Made by a program: the position numbers and the translations under genes
The notes under the pieces: generated by a model
Database searches by the model: none
Seen by the model: the letters and a program-made list of their open reading frames with translations, nothing else
Told to the model about the DNA's origin: nothing
Source: a virus
Virus record (IMG/VR): IMGVR_UViG_3300030090_002290
Span: 1-56,327 of that record
Reading direction: 5' to 3' (one strand)
DNA length: 56,327 nt
Shown here: positions 35,234 to 43,659 of the stretch, in pieces
Layout: the number at the start of each line of letters is the position of its first letter
Numbering within the stretch: position 1 is the stretch's first letter

Positions 35234-36585
35234 GCTATTTTCCTGAGTTTGTTTAGGTTATTGAGTATTGTTAATAACTCTTCCATCCGTCCTAGTTTAC
35301 CTTCCAGCTTGGCATACACATCAGGTTCCCATGTACCTTCAGCAGCTATGCGTATTACTTCTGTGCGTTTTGTTTGCCCAGCTCGATAGATTCTACGATT
35401 GAATTGTTGATAGTGTTCAGCATTGTAAGTAGGCGAGGCCCAGATTACAGACGTTGCTGTGGTCATTGTTAAGCCGTGACCTGCAGACTGAGGATGACAG
35501 AACACAACTTGTAGTTGTCCTGCTTGCATCCTATCAACAATATCATTACGTTTATGTCCCGGTGTACTACCGTCTATTACCCCATACTTAATTTTTCTTT
35601 TCTCGCATTCTTGAACCATGTGGTCTCTTTCATGTGTCCAATTAAATGCAACTAAGCTATGCGGTCTTTGTTGTACTAACTCCAGGACTAAGTTGTATCT
35701 ATCCTCATGTACTCCAACTATGTTTCCTTCGTTGTCATACAGTGCGCCTGTACACATCTGTAAAAGCTTTTTAACTTTAGCTCCTGCATGTACAGCATTG
35801 ATTGTTGCTTTATCTGTATGTAGTACTGAGTCGTTAACCATATCTGAGTACTGCTCCATAACTTTTCTGGGGAGCTGTGTAGTTAGGGTAGATACAGTTT
35901 GTTCTGGCATGTCGATGCATTCTTCTAGGCTGTATCGAATGTTTATATCTAGTAATGCACTCGCTACTATTTCTTCAGCATCTTCTTTGTCTACCCATTC
36001 ATTAGCAAAGCCATTGAATCTGCTGGTACATACTGCGTTACGGAATGAGTAGAACCTTCTGCCCAGACGTTCACCATCGTCTATGAGATATGTTGGATGC
36101 CATATATCTACGATTGAATTACTGTTGGGAGTACCTGACATACCTACACGGTAGTCAAAGTGTTCTATAAGTTTTGCAATTGCTTTACTACGTTGAGTGT
36201 CTTTGTTTTTAAACGCAGTAAACTCATCAATGCAGATAGTATTAAAGCCTTCAAGAAACTGTGGGTTTTTGGTTACCCATTTAACTGCATCGTGATTAGT
36301 CAGTACAACAGGCACGTCTTCTTGAAAAGCCTGTTTACGGTTTTTTGCATAAGCAACAGAATACTTTAAATCCGGTTGGAACTTTTCAATGTCATCTCCC
36401 CAACTAGCTTGTAGTATGGAGAGAGGAGCAACCACTAACATACGTCCTTTGTTTGATGGTAACTCTGAGTAAGCGTCAATAACGCTGCGTGTTTTTCCCG
36501 TCCCTGGATCTGAAGTAATTAAGCATTTGTGTTTGTTTAGTATAAATTCTGTTGTCTTTGTTTGGTGTTCAAATGGTTGTTGCAT
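35230..36585 (-). CDS. SNF2-family DNA helicase/translocase
   Basis: A 451-residue superfamily-2 helicase of the SNF2 type. Walker A is SDPGTGKT with K31. The order then continues with LVVAPLSILQASW (motif Ia), a CIDEFTAFKN Walker B (DEFT), MSGTP (motif III) and VIDGST. It ends with the motif V/VI region (SAGHGLTMTTATSVIWASP, then YQQFNRRIYRAGQT). It likely remodels replication or recombination intermediates. Its ribosome-binding site is weak. The following small gene is coupled by ATGA. Confidence 0.88.
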   Translation of the reverse strand: MQQPFEHQTKTTEFILNKHKCLITSDPGTGKTRSVIDAYSELPSNKGRMLVVAPLSILQASWGDDIEKFQPDLKYSVAYAKNRKQAFQEDVPVVLTNHDAVKWVTKNPQFLEGFNTICIDEFTAFKNKDTQRSKAIAKLIEHFDYRVGMSGTPNSNSIVDIWHPTYLIDDGERLGRRFYSFRNAVCTSRFNGFANEWVDKEDAEEIVASALLDINIRYSLEECIDMPEQTVSTLTTQLPRKVMEQYSDMVNDSVLHTDKATINAVHAGAKVKKLLQMCTGALYDNEGNIVGVHEDRYNLVLELVQQRPHSLVAFNWTHERDHMVQECEKRKIKYGVIDGSTPGHKRNDIVDRMQAGQLQVVFCHPQSAGHGLTMTTATSVIWASPTYNAEHYQQFNRRIYRAGQTKRTEVIRIAAEGTWEPDVYAKLEGKLGRMEELLTILNNLNKLRKIA

Positions 36586-36632
36586 AGTTATTTTGTTAAA
36601 GTTGGAAAGCGATTCTACTGTAACCTATTACT

Positions 36633-36890
36633 TTATAGCAAGCGTGAGTTTGCTTTTTTCTTAGGTTTTGTTGTTCTTATGTTTGGCTCGTGTAGAAATA
36701 TGTCATTGAGTATAGCTTCTCTCATTTGAGCTTTTTCAGAACGATCCATAGGAGTTAGAATAACGATGTCAGATTTTTGCAATTTGTATGTGGACCAATA
36801 CGCACCCTCGGGTGGTTCAGTTTTTAAAGTAAACTCAACAATTATTGGTTCCCCAGTGTCGGGGTCGTTGTATCCATAGTACATTTGCAT
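36633..36890 (-). CDS. Small protein of unknown function
   Basis: An 85-residue protein with an N-terminal beta-like section (YYGYNDPDTGEPIIVEFTL), then EPPEGAYWSTYKLQKSDIV, a helix with AQMREAILNDIF, and a basic end. It lies between a coiled-coil mini-gene and the helicase, behind AAAGGT. No family is recognised. Confidence 0.5.
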   Translation of the reverse strand: MQMYYGYNDPDTGEPIIVEFTLKTEPPEGAYWSTYKLQKSDIVILTPMDRSEKAQMREAILNDIFLHEPNIRTTKPKKKANSRLL

Positions 36891-36902
36891 CTGTTTTTAC
36901 CT

Positions 36903-37106
36903 TTATGATTCATCGTTATTTGTAAAATTTCTTTCTGTTTTCTTTAATATCTTTGATAGTTCTTTCTTTTTAATAGCTATGCTATCTATTTTTCCTTGAA
37001 CATAATCCTTTAGATCAATGCCAAAAGCATAACAGGCACTTTTTACAAAGGGATCTAGTTTATCGATTTGTTTTTGTATGCGACGTTGTTTTAATTCGTC
37101 GATCAT
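36903..37106 (-). CDS. Small helical basic protein
   Basis: A 67-residue, Lys-rich helical protein (QRRIQKQIDKLDPFVK, then KKKELSKILKKTERNF), behind a strong AGGAGGGG. It is the first gene after a long terminator-like hairpin. It may bind nucleic acid or a helicase partner; no family is recognised. Confidence 0.5.
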   Translation of the reverse strand: MIDELKQRRIQKQIDKLDPFVKSACYAFGIDLKDYVQGKIDSIAIKKKELSKILKKTERNFTNNDES

Positions 37107-37117
37107 TGCCCCTCCTG

Positions 37118-37184
37118 AAAAATGGCCCCGGTTAGTTTGGTGCCTTAGGGGATGAGGGATATAGAGAGTAAACTAACCAGGGCC
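37118..37184 (-). terminator. Long hairpin with T5 between nuclease and next gene
   Basis: On the minus strand two 15-base arms (37170-37184 and 37124-37138) pair with one C/A mismatch around a 31-base loop, and five T follow. The downstream gene's ribosome-binding site begins right after the T-run. It can act as an intrinsic terminator or attenuator, or keep the next start accessible. Confidence 0.65.
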
Positions 37185-37193
37185 GAAGACTTA

Positions 37194-37940
37194 TCAAGAA
37201 ACTCCCCAAGCGCATTCAGGGAAGTCCCCTTTCCTATATGAACACCATTTACAGTTATTTTTACTTGGTTTAGGTTCATAGTCAACACAAGTTGTCATAG
37301 CTACTGCACGTTTGTAAAACCCTGGGGCAAACGTCATAGCTTCTTCTCGCGTAAATTGTTTCTTAGTTGTTAGTCCTTTATCTAAGTACCACAACTCTGT
37401 CTGTACAAACTGTAGTTCTGAATATCTAAAGAAGCTACCTATTGCATAGAGTAAACATTGCTGTGAATGTCCTATTTCGTTACCCCACTTCTGTCCTGTC
37501 TTGTAATCAATGACTCTTGCGGAGTTATCATCCTCATGTACGAGAGCATCTAGTTTGATTCGTGCCCAGGTTTGTGGAGTCATCCATCCAACTGGCTGCC
37601 AATCTAAGTCAAACCCCCATTCACCTTCGAGTTCAACTTTAGCATCAGCATACAGGGTTCGTAGTTCTTCGAACTCATCTTCAAATTTTTTAAGAGTCTC
37701 GGGCATCTCTCCTAATACACCTGCTACATAGTCTTCTGCTTGTTGGTGTATCTCAGAACCGCGACTTGCTGCTGGGCTAGAAGGCTCAGCAATTTTTTTG
37801 ACACGGCTGATGTATGTTCTGTATGGACATTCTTCAAAAACTTTTAATGCAGAGTAAGACCATGCAGGAGTTAAACCTAACTTCTCTGGTTTCATTGTAA
37901 GCTTTTCTAAATCAGGTCGATCTTTTTGGGTTAATTGCAT
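37194..37940 (-). CDS. Cas4/RecB-like PD-(D/E)XK exonuclease
   Basis: A 248-residue nuclease of the PDDEXK_1 group. It shows WSYSALKVFEECPYRTYI near residue 28, RGSEIHQQAE, RIKLDAL (Asp), VIDYKTGQKW (E/D-x-K core) and QQCLLYA. The C-terminus has CKWCSYR...C, and together with Cys in the first block this suggests an iron-sulfur cluster as in Cas4/AddB. It likely resects DNA ends in replication or recombination. A perfect CTTAAATATTTAAG palindrome lies just upstream of its ribosome-binding site, at 37954-37967. Confidence 0.85.
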   Translation of the reverse strand: MQLTQKDRPDLEKLTMKPEKLGLTPAWSYSALKVFEECPYRTYISRVKKIAEPSSPAASRGSEIHQQAEDYVAGVLGEMPETLKKFEDEFEELRTLYADAKVELEGEWGFDLDWQPVGWMTPQTWARIKLDALVHEDDNSARVIDYKTGQKWGNEIGHSQQCLLYAIGSFFRYSELQFVQTELWYLDKGLTTKKQFTREEAMTFAPGFYKRAVAMTTCVDYEPKPSKNNCKWCSYRKGDFPECAWGVS

Positions 37941-37962
37941 AAAGCTAACCCTCCTTAAATAT

Positions 37963-40464
37963 TTAAGCGGTTAATGCTTGTTTGTCTTTATCGGAAAAAT
38001 AAGTGTTGACTAACTCTCGCTGTATATCTTCTTCTACTTGCCACTTAATTTCAATGCCTCTTATGGCGTTAGAATCTCGACCTGCGTTTAGTTCCCGCTT
38101 ACGAACTTTAGCTAACCCGTTACGACCTAATCGTTTAGAAAATTCTTTTGAGTTTATTCTTGGAGTTTGTTCTGTTAATGCATGAAACACTGTACGCAAA
38201 TGCTCAGTAGGTACAATTGAATACTCTTCATGGGCATTAGCTATCCAGTTCTTTACGAATCGTTGTGCGTTCATTATCTCTCCGCTACCCATTAATGCAG
38301 TAGCATCTATCTGTAGTACATCAGCAAAGAAGTTTACATCTCCTTCTTTAATTGCCTGGCAGAACTCTTCAAATACTGACATAGATACATGTCGCATTTC
38401 TGTCTTAGCATCATTGTTGAATGAGGTTCTTACTAAGCGTTCAACTACTTTGTATGTACTTAGTACACCTGCAAATTGTTTAAGTTCTTCTTCTACTTTA
38501 TCTAAGTTGTCTAGGACTTCGGGATGAGTTTCTTCGATCTTGAACTCTTGTCTAGGGGCTATGTTGTATCGTCTATCTCCATCTTCTATTTTCACCGCGT
38601 CAGGTCTGTTAGTTAAGAAGATGAAGTTAGTAAAGCTTTTTACTTCCGCCTGGTTACTACGCATTGCCCGGATAGTCATTGTGTTTTCTGTTATCTGATT
38701 CTTTAATTTGTCGGCAATCTTAATAGTTCCTTGCTGAGCAGAACCCATGTGGAACTCATCAACAATCAGGAATAAAGCAGTACGCATGTAAAGATTGAAC
38801 TGTTCTTCTATATTCTGTAGCGCCTTCATTGGTACGTGTGACTCTCCGAACAAAGGTCTAAGGATTCGACTATAGAATAAACCTTTACCTGTTCCCGGCA
38901 CTCCAGTTAGTACCCAAGCTGTCCCTGCTTTGCGTTTGGTTTGATATATGTATGCAAGCCAGTTTACAAAACGCTCTAGTTCTTCGTCTCCGTTGCCCAG
39001 GATATGATGCATAAGTGTGTATGTTATTGGGCATATGTCCTTTAGCTTTATGCCATCGCCTAAGGTCAAGGGTCTAGGGGGTGGCGTAGCTTCTAACATG
39101 TAGGGCGTTTGCCTATACATGTTTATGTAATATGGAGGAGAGTTAAGTTGTATAGGTTCTTTGTCCTGCGTTGGATCAAAGATTACACTAGCGTCCGGGA
39201 TAAAATCTGGCACTGGTCTACCGTGGCTTAACATAAAGGATTCGATTGAACCTTTTGCTAGTGGTGTTAACGGGAAGTCATCAGCAAACTGGTTTAAATT
39301 TGGGTCGAACACACCGCAATAATATATGTCGGTGTAGAAATCTCGTATTGCTATGGGTCTTCTTGCTTGGCCTGATTCACTTATCTCTTCTTCAAACATT
39401 TCAAAGATGCTTAGATAGAAATCAGGATCTGCTTTTTCTATTTCAAAGATAGGTTCGTCTTTGAAGTTGTACATATAAGTAGGAGCTTGCAGATTAAAGT
39501 AGTAAGCGTTGCTATCTCCTCCATTTATATTGCATCGAATGAAAGGGGTGGAGCTGTCATCAGATACAGTAATTGAAACTTTATCTGGGTTAGTAAGTAT
39601 CTCTTCGTTTGAGTATCCAACTTGCGCTATCTGTATGCGTTCTTTCTTTGATGACATACCTGCTGTTTTACGCAGCTCATTCTTTTTAGTTCTCGATATC
39701 TCAAAGCAAACTTCTCTGCTGATACCGCCCATTAAAGCAGCTAGATCTAATTGATTATGTTCTTTCTTGATTAGAGTTGTTCGTTCGTCATCATTTTTAA
39801 AAGGATTAGTTGCTCCGTTTATAAAAGTTGGCGGAGCAATAAATATTAATTTACCGTTGTCTGCTACTGAAGTGTCCAGGACATACTTCAGTGAGTGCCC
39901 GTTAACTGATAGCTCTATCTGTTCTTCAAAAAGATCACACGTATGATTTGTATGTTGCAGCCATAACTTAATTGTTTTGGGCGGCATGGGCACAGCAAGC
40001 ATAAAAAATATATGTAAAGAGTAAGTGGGCTTTAGTCCAAAAGAAGAAGAGGCTTGTACTATGTGGCTTACTTTCTGTAGAGGTTCAGGCAGTTGGGATA
40101 AGATCATATTAGATATATGTTCTACGTGGAGTTTTGTTAATCCTCCATTGTCTGAGGTGACTCCAAAAGGCATTTGAGGTAGCGACAAGTTGTCTATGTC
40201 TAATACCAACAAATCACTATATGCATTACGATCTGTTTTTCCTTTTCGGGATTCGTCTTCTAGTTCTTTTTTAAGTGAACCTTTGAGTAGGCAATGACCT
40301 TGTGTTGATTGGTTTTTAATTAGGTCAAACAGATCTTCAATTGTTTGTACTTCGAAATGGTGGCTGCTTACTTCTTTGACTAGGGGATAAGGTTTAGAGC
40401 TATCTTTACTAAAAGTTTTGGACAGGGACAGTCCATTACTTGCAGATAAAAAGTTTAGCTGCAT
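37963..40464 (-). CDS. PrimPol-SF3 helicase fusion (primase-helicase)
   Basis: An 833-residue replication protein behind AGGAGGATGAG. The N-terminal half has an archaeo-eukaryotic primase-like pattern: LVLDIDN with D89 and D91, and YSLHIFF with H151. The C-terminal half is an SF3/DUF5906-type helicase: GVPGTGKG (K527), FLIVDEF Walker B, FTNFIFLTNRPD sensor and GDRRYNI. It would make primers and unwind the fork, working with the family-A polymerase. Fused PrimPol-helicases are known from phages and plasmids. Confidence 0.85.
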   Translation of the reverse strand: MQLNFLSASNGLSLSKTFSKDSSKPYPLVKEVSSHHFEVQTIEDLFDLIKNQSTQGHCLLKGSLKKELEDESRKGKTDRNAYSDLLVLDIDNLSLPQMPFGVTSDNGGLTKLHVEHISNMILSQLPEPLQKVSHIVQASSSFGLKPTYSLHIFFMLAVPMPPKTIKLWLQHTNHTCDLFEEQIELSVNGHSLKYVLDTSVADNGKLIFIAPPTFINGATNPFKNDDERTTLIKKEHNQLDLAALMGGISREVCFEISRTKKNELRKTAGMSSKKERIQIAQVGYSNEEILTNPDKVSITVSDDSSTPFIRCNINGGDSNAYYFNLQAPTYMYNFKDEPIFEIEKADPDFYLSIFEMFEEEISESGQARRPIAIRDFYTDIYYCGVFDPNLNQFADDFPLTPLAKGSIESFMLSHGRPVPDFIPDASVIFDPTQDKEPIQLNSPPYYINMYRQTPYMLEATPPPRPLTLGDGIKLKDICPITYTLMHHILGNGDEELERFVNWLAYIYQTKRKAGTAWVLTGVPGTGKGLFYSRILRPLFGESHVPMKALQNIEEQFNLYMRTALFLIVDEFHMGSAQQGTIKIADKLKNQITENTMTIRAMRSNQAEVKSFTNFIFLTNRPDAVKIEDGDRRYNIAPRQEFKIEETHPEVLDNLDKVEEELKQFAGVLSTYKVVERLVRTSFNNDAKTEMRHVSMSVFEEFCQAIKEGDVNFFADVLQIDATALMGSGEIMNAQRFVKNWIANAHEEYSIVPTEHLRTVFHALTEQTPRINSKEFSKRLGRNGLAKVRKRELNAGRDSNAIRGIEIKWQVEEDIQRELVNTYFSDKDKQALTA

Positions 40465-40499
40465 CTCATCCTCCTAAGTTTCTAAAGCGGTCTTGGATA

Positions 40500-40691
40500 T
40501 TATCGTTGGTTGTTTGTCGGGTCAACTTTTTGTCGTTCGGGGCGCTCAATTTTTACTTCAGTTGGCGCATCAAAGAGTAAACGTACTTGGTTCCTATCAA
40601 TACGAGCGACTGTAACTAGCACAGTTGTATCGTCATCTAATGACACAGATACCTGTTCATTAAGTTTTCTTGTTAAGACTAGCCTGCTCAT
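40500..40691 (-). CDS. csrA: CsrA-family RNA-binding protein
   Basis: A 63-residue CsrA/RsmA homologue. It begins MSRLVLTRKLNEQVSVS, with the Leu-x-Leu-x-R-K start of the family (normally MLILTRR), has a middle TVARIDRNQVRLLFDAP (normally GxxxNQVRIGVxAP) and keeps the EVKIERPE end with the key arginine that contacts GGA motifs. CsrA dimers block or protect mRNAs. In a phage it could rewire host carbon and translation control or regulate phage mRNAs. It starts directly at the polymerase stop (TAG-ATG). Confidence 0.88.
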   Translation of the reverse strand: MSRLVLTRKLNEQVSVSLDDDTTVLVTVARIDRNQVRLLFDAPTEVKIERPERQKVDPTNNQR

Positions 40692-42491
40692 CTATTTACT
40701 ATAGCATTTATCCCATCCACCTTCTGCATCTAAAGGTAAACCGAGCGCCCAAGATGGAGGTTCTCGCATCATAAATAGCATTTTGTCTAATTTACTTTTG
40801 GGATTGTCTTCATCACTTATAGCAATGATCTCATCATGTACTGTAAGCACAACTTCAAAATCTTTTTCTTGTTGTATGGCAAGCATTTGTTCACATATAA
40901 CAATTCTTGATAGTGCTTGAATAATATTCTCTGTTATTTTTCCACCGTAGGTATACTCAATTTTATTATTTGATTCGTATTGAAGTTTACCGTCGCCTAA
41001 TAAATTAAGGTTGTGGTATTTGAGGGCCATGCCATTTGGCAAAGTGATTGAATTAGGTGCAGCTTCCAGACACTTATAGGAATAGGTAAAACGATCCTCA
41101 TATCCCAGGGATAAAGCCTGTCTAAGAATACGTTCTGATCTTTCCCAAAGTGCTGGGATAGCTGCGTAAGTGCTACGGTAAGTGTTTACTGCCGATAAAC
41201 ACTCTTCAAAGGGGAGTTCAATTCCAGCCGCTTTTAGTGTGGCTTTAAATTTATGCGCCCCCATGCCGTAGCCCAAACCTAATATAGCAGTTTTTCCAAC
41301 GAAGCGTTCTGTTTCATCTTCTTTTGTTATGGTACGCCCGTATAAATTACTGGCGAAGGATGAATAGACATCCGCTCCATGTGAATACAACTCTAATAAA
41401 TTATCTTGATCTGCTAGCCACGCTAACATTCTTGATTCAATGTTAGATAAGTCAGCTACAAACATTAACTTACCTTCTGGTGCTTCTAATACTTTACGAA
41501 GCTCACTGTTCCTGGGCAGGTTTTGTAGGTTTATCTTTTCAGTACCGCCGAAACGTCCTGTGTGGGCAGCATAATATTTAAGGGGAGCAGGGATGCAGCC
41601 TTCGGCATTGACACTATCGATGAAGCGTTGTGCCCGAGTCTCATTCAGACGGCTCTTAACTGCCTCTCGTCCAGCAAACACATGGGCATACTCTGGGTGT
41701 TGCTGTTGCCATTGCCGATAGGCCGCATCATTTTTACCAAAGGCAGGAATGGTTTTGCCTGTGGTAGGACTGGTCTTGGTTGGTATAACCAGCCCCTCCC
41801 CTTCCGCCCAAGCGGAAAACTTTTGGTTGCTTGCAAGCACACTGCGTTCTAATCCAGAAGCTTCTATGGCTTCTTTGCTTTTTCTTTTCTCTTCTTCGAG
41901 GAACTGTTTTGTTTTACTGATGTTAACTTTGATCTTGGGTTCACAAAACATACGGGTCGTCATGTCAATGATTTCCCATTCAACTTCAGGTAGTTCCAGG
42001 CACAACTTCATGTAGATTGCATAAGTTAGCTCAACATCTTGTATGCAGTAACGGGCTATAGCATCTTCAATATCAGGTGGAAGTTCGTATATACCTTTAG
42101 CAGTTATTAGCTCCTCGCCTTTACGCATTGTTTCATCGTTAGGGAAACATCTTTCTGCTGTGTTCTTTAAGCTGGCAGATTGCCCAGGCCAAAGTCCACG
42201 AGATATAGCAGCGGTATCTAAGTAACGCTTGGGTGTATGTCCGTAGAGTTGGGTAAGTAAGTACCCATCAAAGGGTGTGTTATGGCACAACAGTTCTGCA
42301 TTGTCCCAATCTATATCATCGAGAGCATCTTCGACTTCATATTCACCGAACCATTCTGTTTCTTCGCCTTCGACTTTTATACCTACTCCCCACACTTTGA
42401 ACAGTGGGTCCTTGATATACTCCATAACGGTGAGTTTTGTTAGAGATACTTTGCTGTCAAAGTAAGTCTCAAAATCGAGGGTTATTAACAT
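40692..42491 (-). CDS. Family A DNA polymerase with 3'-5' exonuclease
   Basis: A 599-residue polymerase, start chosen at 42491 behind AAGGAC. The exonuclease domain has DFET (D6, E8), CHNTPFDGY and YCIQDVELT. The polymerase domain has motif A VADLSNIESR (D347), motif B ERFVGKTAILGLGYGMG and motif C LTVHDEI (H552, D553, E554). All catalytic residues are present, so it should be the replicative enzyme of this phage. The stop abuts the CsrA start, so the two share an mRNA. Confidence 0.92.
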   Translation of the reverse strand: MLITLDFETYFDSKVSLTKLTVMEYIKDPLFKVWGVGIKVEGEETEWFGEYEVEDALDDIDWDNAELLCHNTPFDGYLLTQLYGHTPKRYLDTAAISRGLWPGQSASLKNTAERCFPNDETMRKGEELITAKGIYELPPDIEDAIARYCIQDVELTYAIYMKLCLELPEVEWEIIDMTTRMFCEPKIKVNISKTKQFLEEEKRKSKEAIEASGLERSVLASNQKFSAWAEGEGLVIPTKTSPTTGKTIPAFGKNDAAYRQWQQQHPEYAHVFAGREAVKSRLNETRAQRFIDSVNAEGCIPAPLKYYAAHTGRFGGTEKINLQNLPRNSELRKVLEAPEGKLMFVADLSNIESRMLAWLADQDNLLELYSHGADVYSSFASNLYGRTITKEDETERFVGKTAILGLGYGMGAHKFKATLKAAGIELPFEECLSAVNTYRSTYAAIPALWERSERILRQALSLGYEDRFTYSYKCLEAAPNSITLPNGMALKYHNLNLLGDGKLQYESNNKIEYTYGGKITENIIQALSRIVICEQMLAIQQEKDFEVVLTVHDEIIAISDEDNPKSKLDKMLFMMREPPSWALGLPLDAEGGWDKCYSK

Positions 42492-42699
42492 CTTGTTCGT
42501 CCTTAGCATCCTGCTCTTGTCGGTGTGCGTACACACTTGCTTCGATCTGCTGAAAGTTTTTGACTATATCATTGTGCAGCTCGGGCATTCTACTTTTTAA
42601 CCAGACAAATGTGTACTGCAGTTTTTCGTAAGAGTTAGAATCCTGGTCAAGATGAGGTTCAATCTTGTTAGATTCTTCTAGGTATTCTTTTTTGTCCAT
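42469..42699 (-). CDS. Small helical protein before polymerase
   Basis: A 76-residue acidic helical protein. The ATG at 42699 overlaps the upstream stop as TAATG, and its last bases overlap the polymerase start. It has a QDSNSYEKLQYTFVWLKSRM helix and a C-terminal Glu/Gln/Asp-rich end. No family is recognised. Tight coupling with the polymerase suggests an accessory role. Confidence 0.55.
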   Translation of the reverse strand: MDKKEYLEESNKIEPHLDQDSNSYEKLQYTFVWLKSRMPELHNDIVKNFQQIEASVYAHRQEQDAKDEQDVNNPRF

Positions 42700-43190
42700 T
42701 AGTAATCGCTTCTCCAATAAGTGTTGTTGTAATCCGGGTCTTGTATTTCTGTTGTATCGATGTCTCCGATAGTGAAAGCTTCATCGGTACATTCTAAATC
42801 GTATGAAAATATTTCAAGCCCTCCTCCTTCTTCCCCTGTGTCTATGTAAACCAGGAGTGTATCTACACCTTGTAGCTCCCATGTTTCCACATCCTCTGGT
42901 GAATAACCTTCTGGCAAAGTGATCTTTGTTGTGGCGTAAGATGTTGCTCGATGCTCAACAATAACTTCATAGTTCCTGGATCTGTCAGTAGGTGTGCGTA
43001 TAGCAAACATCGAATGATTAGTTTGCTTTGATGGTATGAATGTTGATTCACAATCCGGGCATATTAAGAATCCATCCCGGCTGAAAAAATCTAAATCACA
43101 CTCAACAAATGTTGGACCCATATCGTAGCCGCATTCACGGCACATCCATTCAGATAGTTCTTTGACTGCTACTGTTCTACCCACATCCAC
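42699..43190 (-). CDS. Zinc-ribbon protein
   Basis: A 163-residue protein with an N-terminal zinc ribbon (MCRECGYDMGP and then FLICPDCEST: CxxC twice, about 25 residues apart), a beta-rich middle (YEVIVEHRATSYATTKITL) and an acidic C-terminus. The ATG sits very close to the AGGAGG site; a GTG two codons later has better spacing and may be the real start. It follows the conjugation cassette and membrane genes. Function unknown. Confidence 0.6.
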   Translation of the reverse strand: MDVGRTVAVKELSEWMCRECGYDMGPTFVECDLDFFSRDGFLICPDCESTFIPSKQTNHSMFAIRTPTDRSRNYEVIVEHRATSYATTKITLPEGYSPEDVETWELQGVDTLLVYIDTGEEGGGLEIFSYDLECTDEAFTIGDIDTTEIQDPDYNNTYWRSDY

Positions 43191-43453
43191 CTCCTATATG
43201 GAAACTTTTTGATTTTAACTAGCTCAAGTTTTTGATGTCGCATCGTACGTTTCATAATGAACAGTACAATGGACACGATTAATCCGCCGAATAATGCAGC
43301 CATCATGCCGCTGAATGTACCTGCTAGTGCAAGCATTAGTAGTACAGTAATAACTACATCAAAGAATATGTCGTAGGTTATTACTTTGCGTACGCCGAAC
43401 TTGAACAACAGGAACAACATTCCTGCTGCTGCAACAAGGCCTGCTGTCATCAT
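43169..43453 (-). CDS. Small multi-pass membrane protein
   Basis: A 94-residue protein with three hydrophobic segments: AGLVAAAGMLFLLFKFG, then FFDVVITVLLMLALAGTFSG and MAALFGGLIVSIVLFIM, and a basic C-terminus. It starts behind AGGAGG and its ATG overlaps the stop of a 45-residue frame upstream (ATGA). It could be a holin-like or membrane-remodelling protein. No family is named. Confidence 0.6.
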   Translation of the reverse strand: MMTAGLVAAAGMLFLLFKFGVRKVITYDIFFDVVITVLLMLALAGTFSGMMAALFGGLIVSIVLFIMKRTMRHQKLELVKIKKFPYRRWMWVEQ

Positions 43454-43587
43454 GGTTTATCCTCCTCTTCAATTTGGGTTAGTATTTTTTCCATCTTCTC
43501 TAACAGATTCTGGATGTTTGTGAAGATCTCCAGGTATGTGTTGATCTCCTCCTCGTCCAGAGTCAGTTTCAGTTCTAACTGTTTCAT
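43450..43587 (-). CDS. 45-residue leucine-rich coiled-coil mini-protein
   Basis: A short frame with GAGGA at a good distance and an ATGA overlap with the membrane gene downstream. The product is a Leu/Glu/Lys heptad helix (MKQLELKLTLDEEEIN, then NIQNLLEKMEKILTQI). It overlaps the larger 43469 frame in another phase, so one frame may be spurious; codon heptads and coupling favour this one. Confidence 0.55.
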   Translation of the reverse strand: MKQLELKLTLDEEEINTYLEIFTNIQNLLEKMEKILTQIEEEDKP

Positions 43588-43657
43588 CTTTAACTTCCTC
43601 AATTATTCTTCGTATAGTCAAAAAGGTGACTATGAATTCAACTAGTTTCATGAACAT
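43469..43657 (-). CDS. Small protein with N-terminal membrane segment
   Basis: A 62-residue frame, ATG behind AGGTTAATT two bases after the E2-like gene. It opens with a hydrophobic helix (MFMKLVEFIVTFLTIRRI) and continues into a charged, low-complexity tail with poor protein character where the 45-residue coiled-coil frame runs in another phase. It may really be a short membrane peptide. Confidence is modest. Confidence 0.4.
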   Translation of the reverse strand: MFMKLVEFIVTFLTIRRIIEEVKDETVRTETDSGRGGDQHIPGDLHKHPESVREDGKNTNPN

Positions 43658-43659
43658 AA

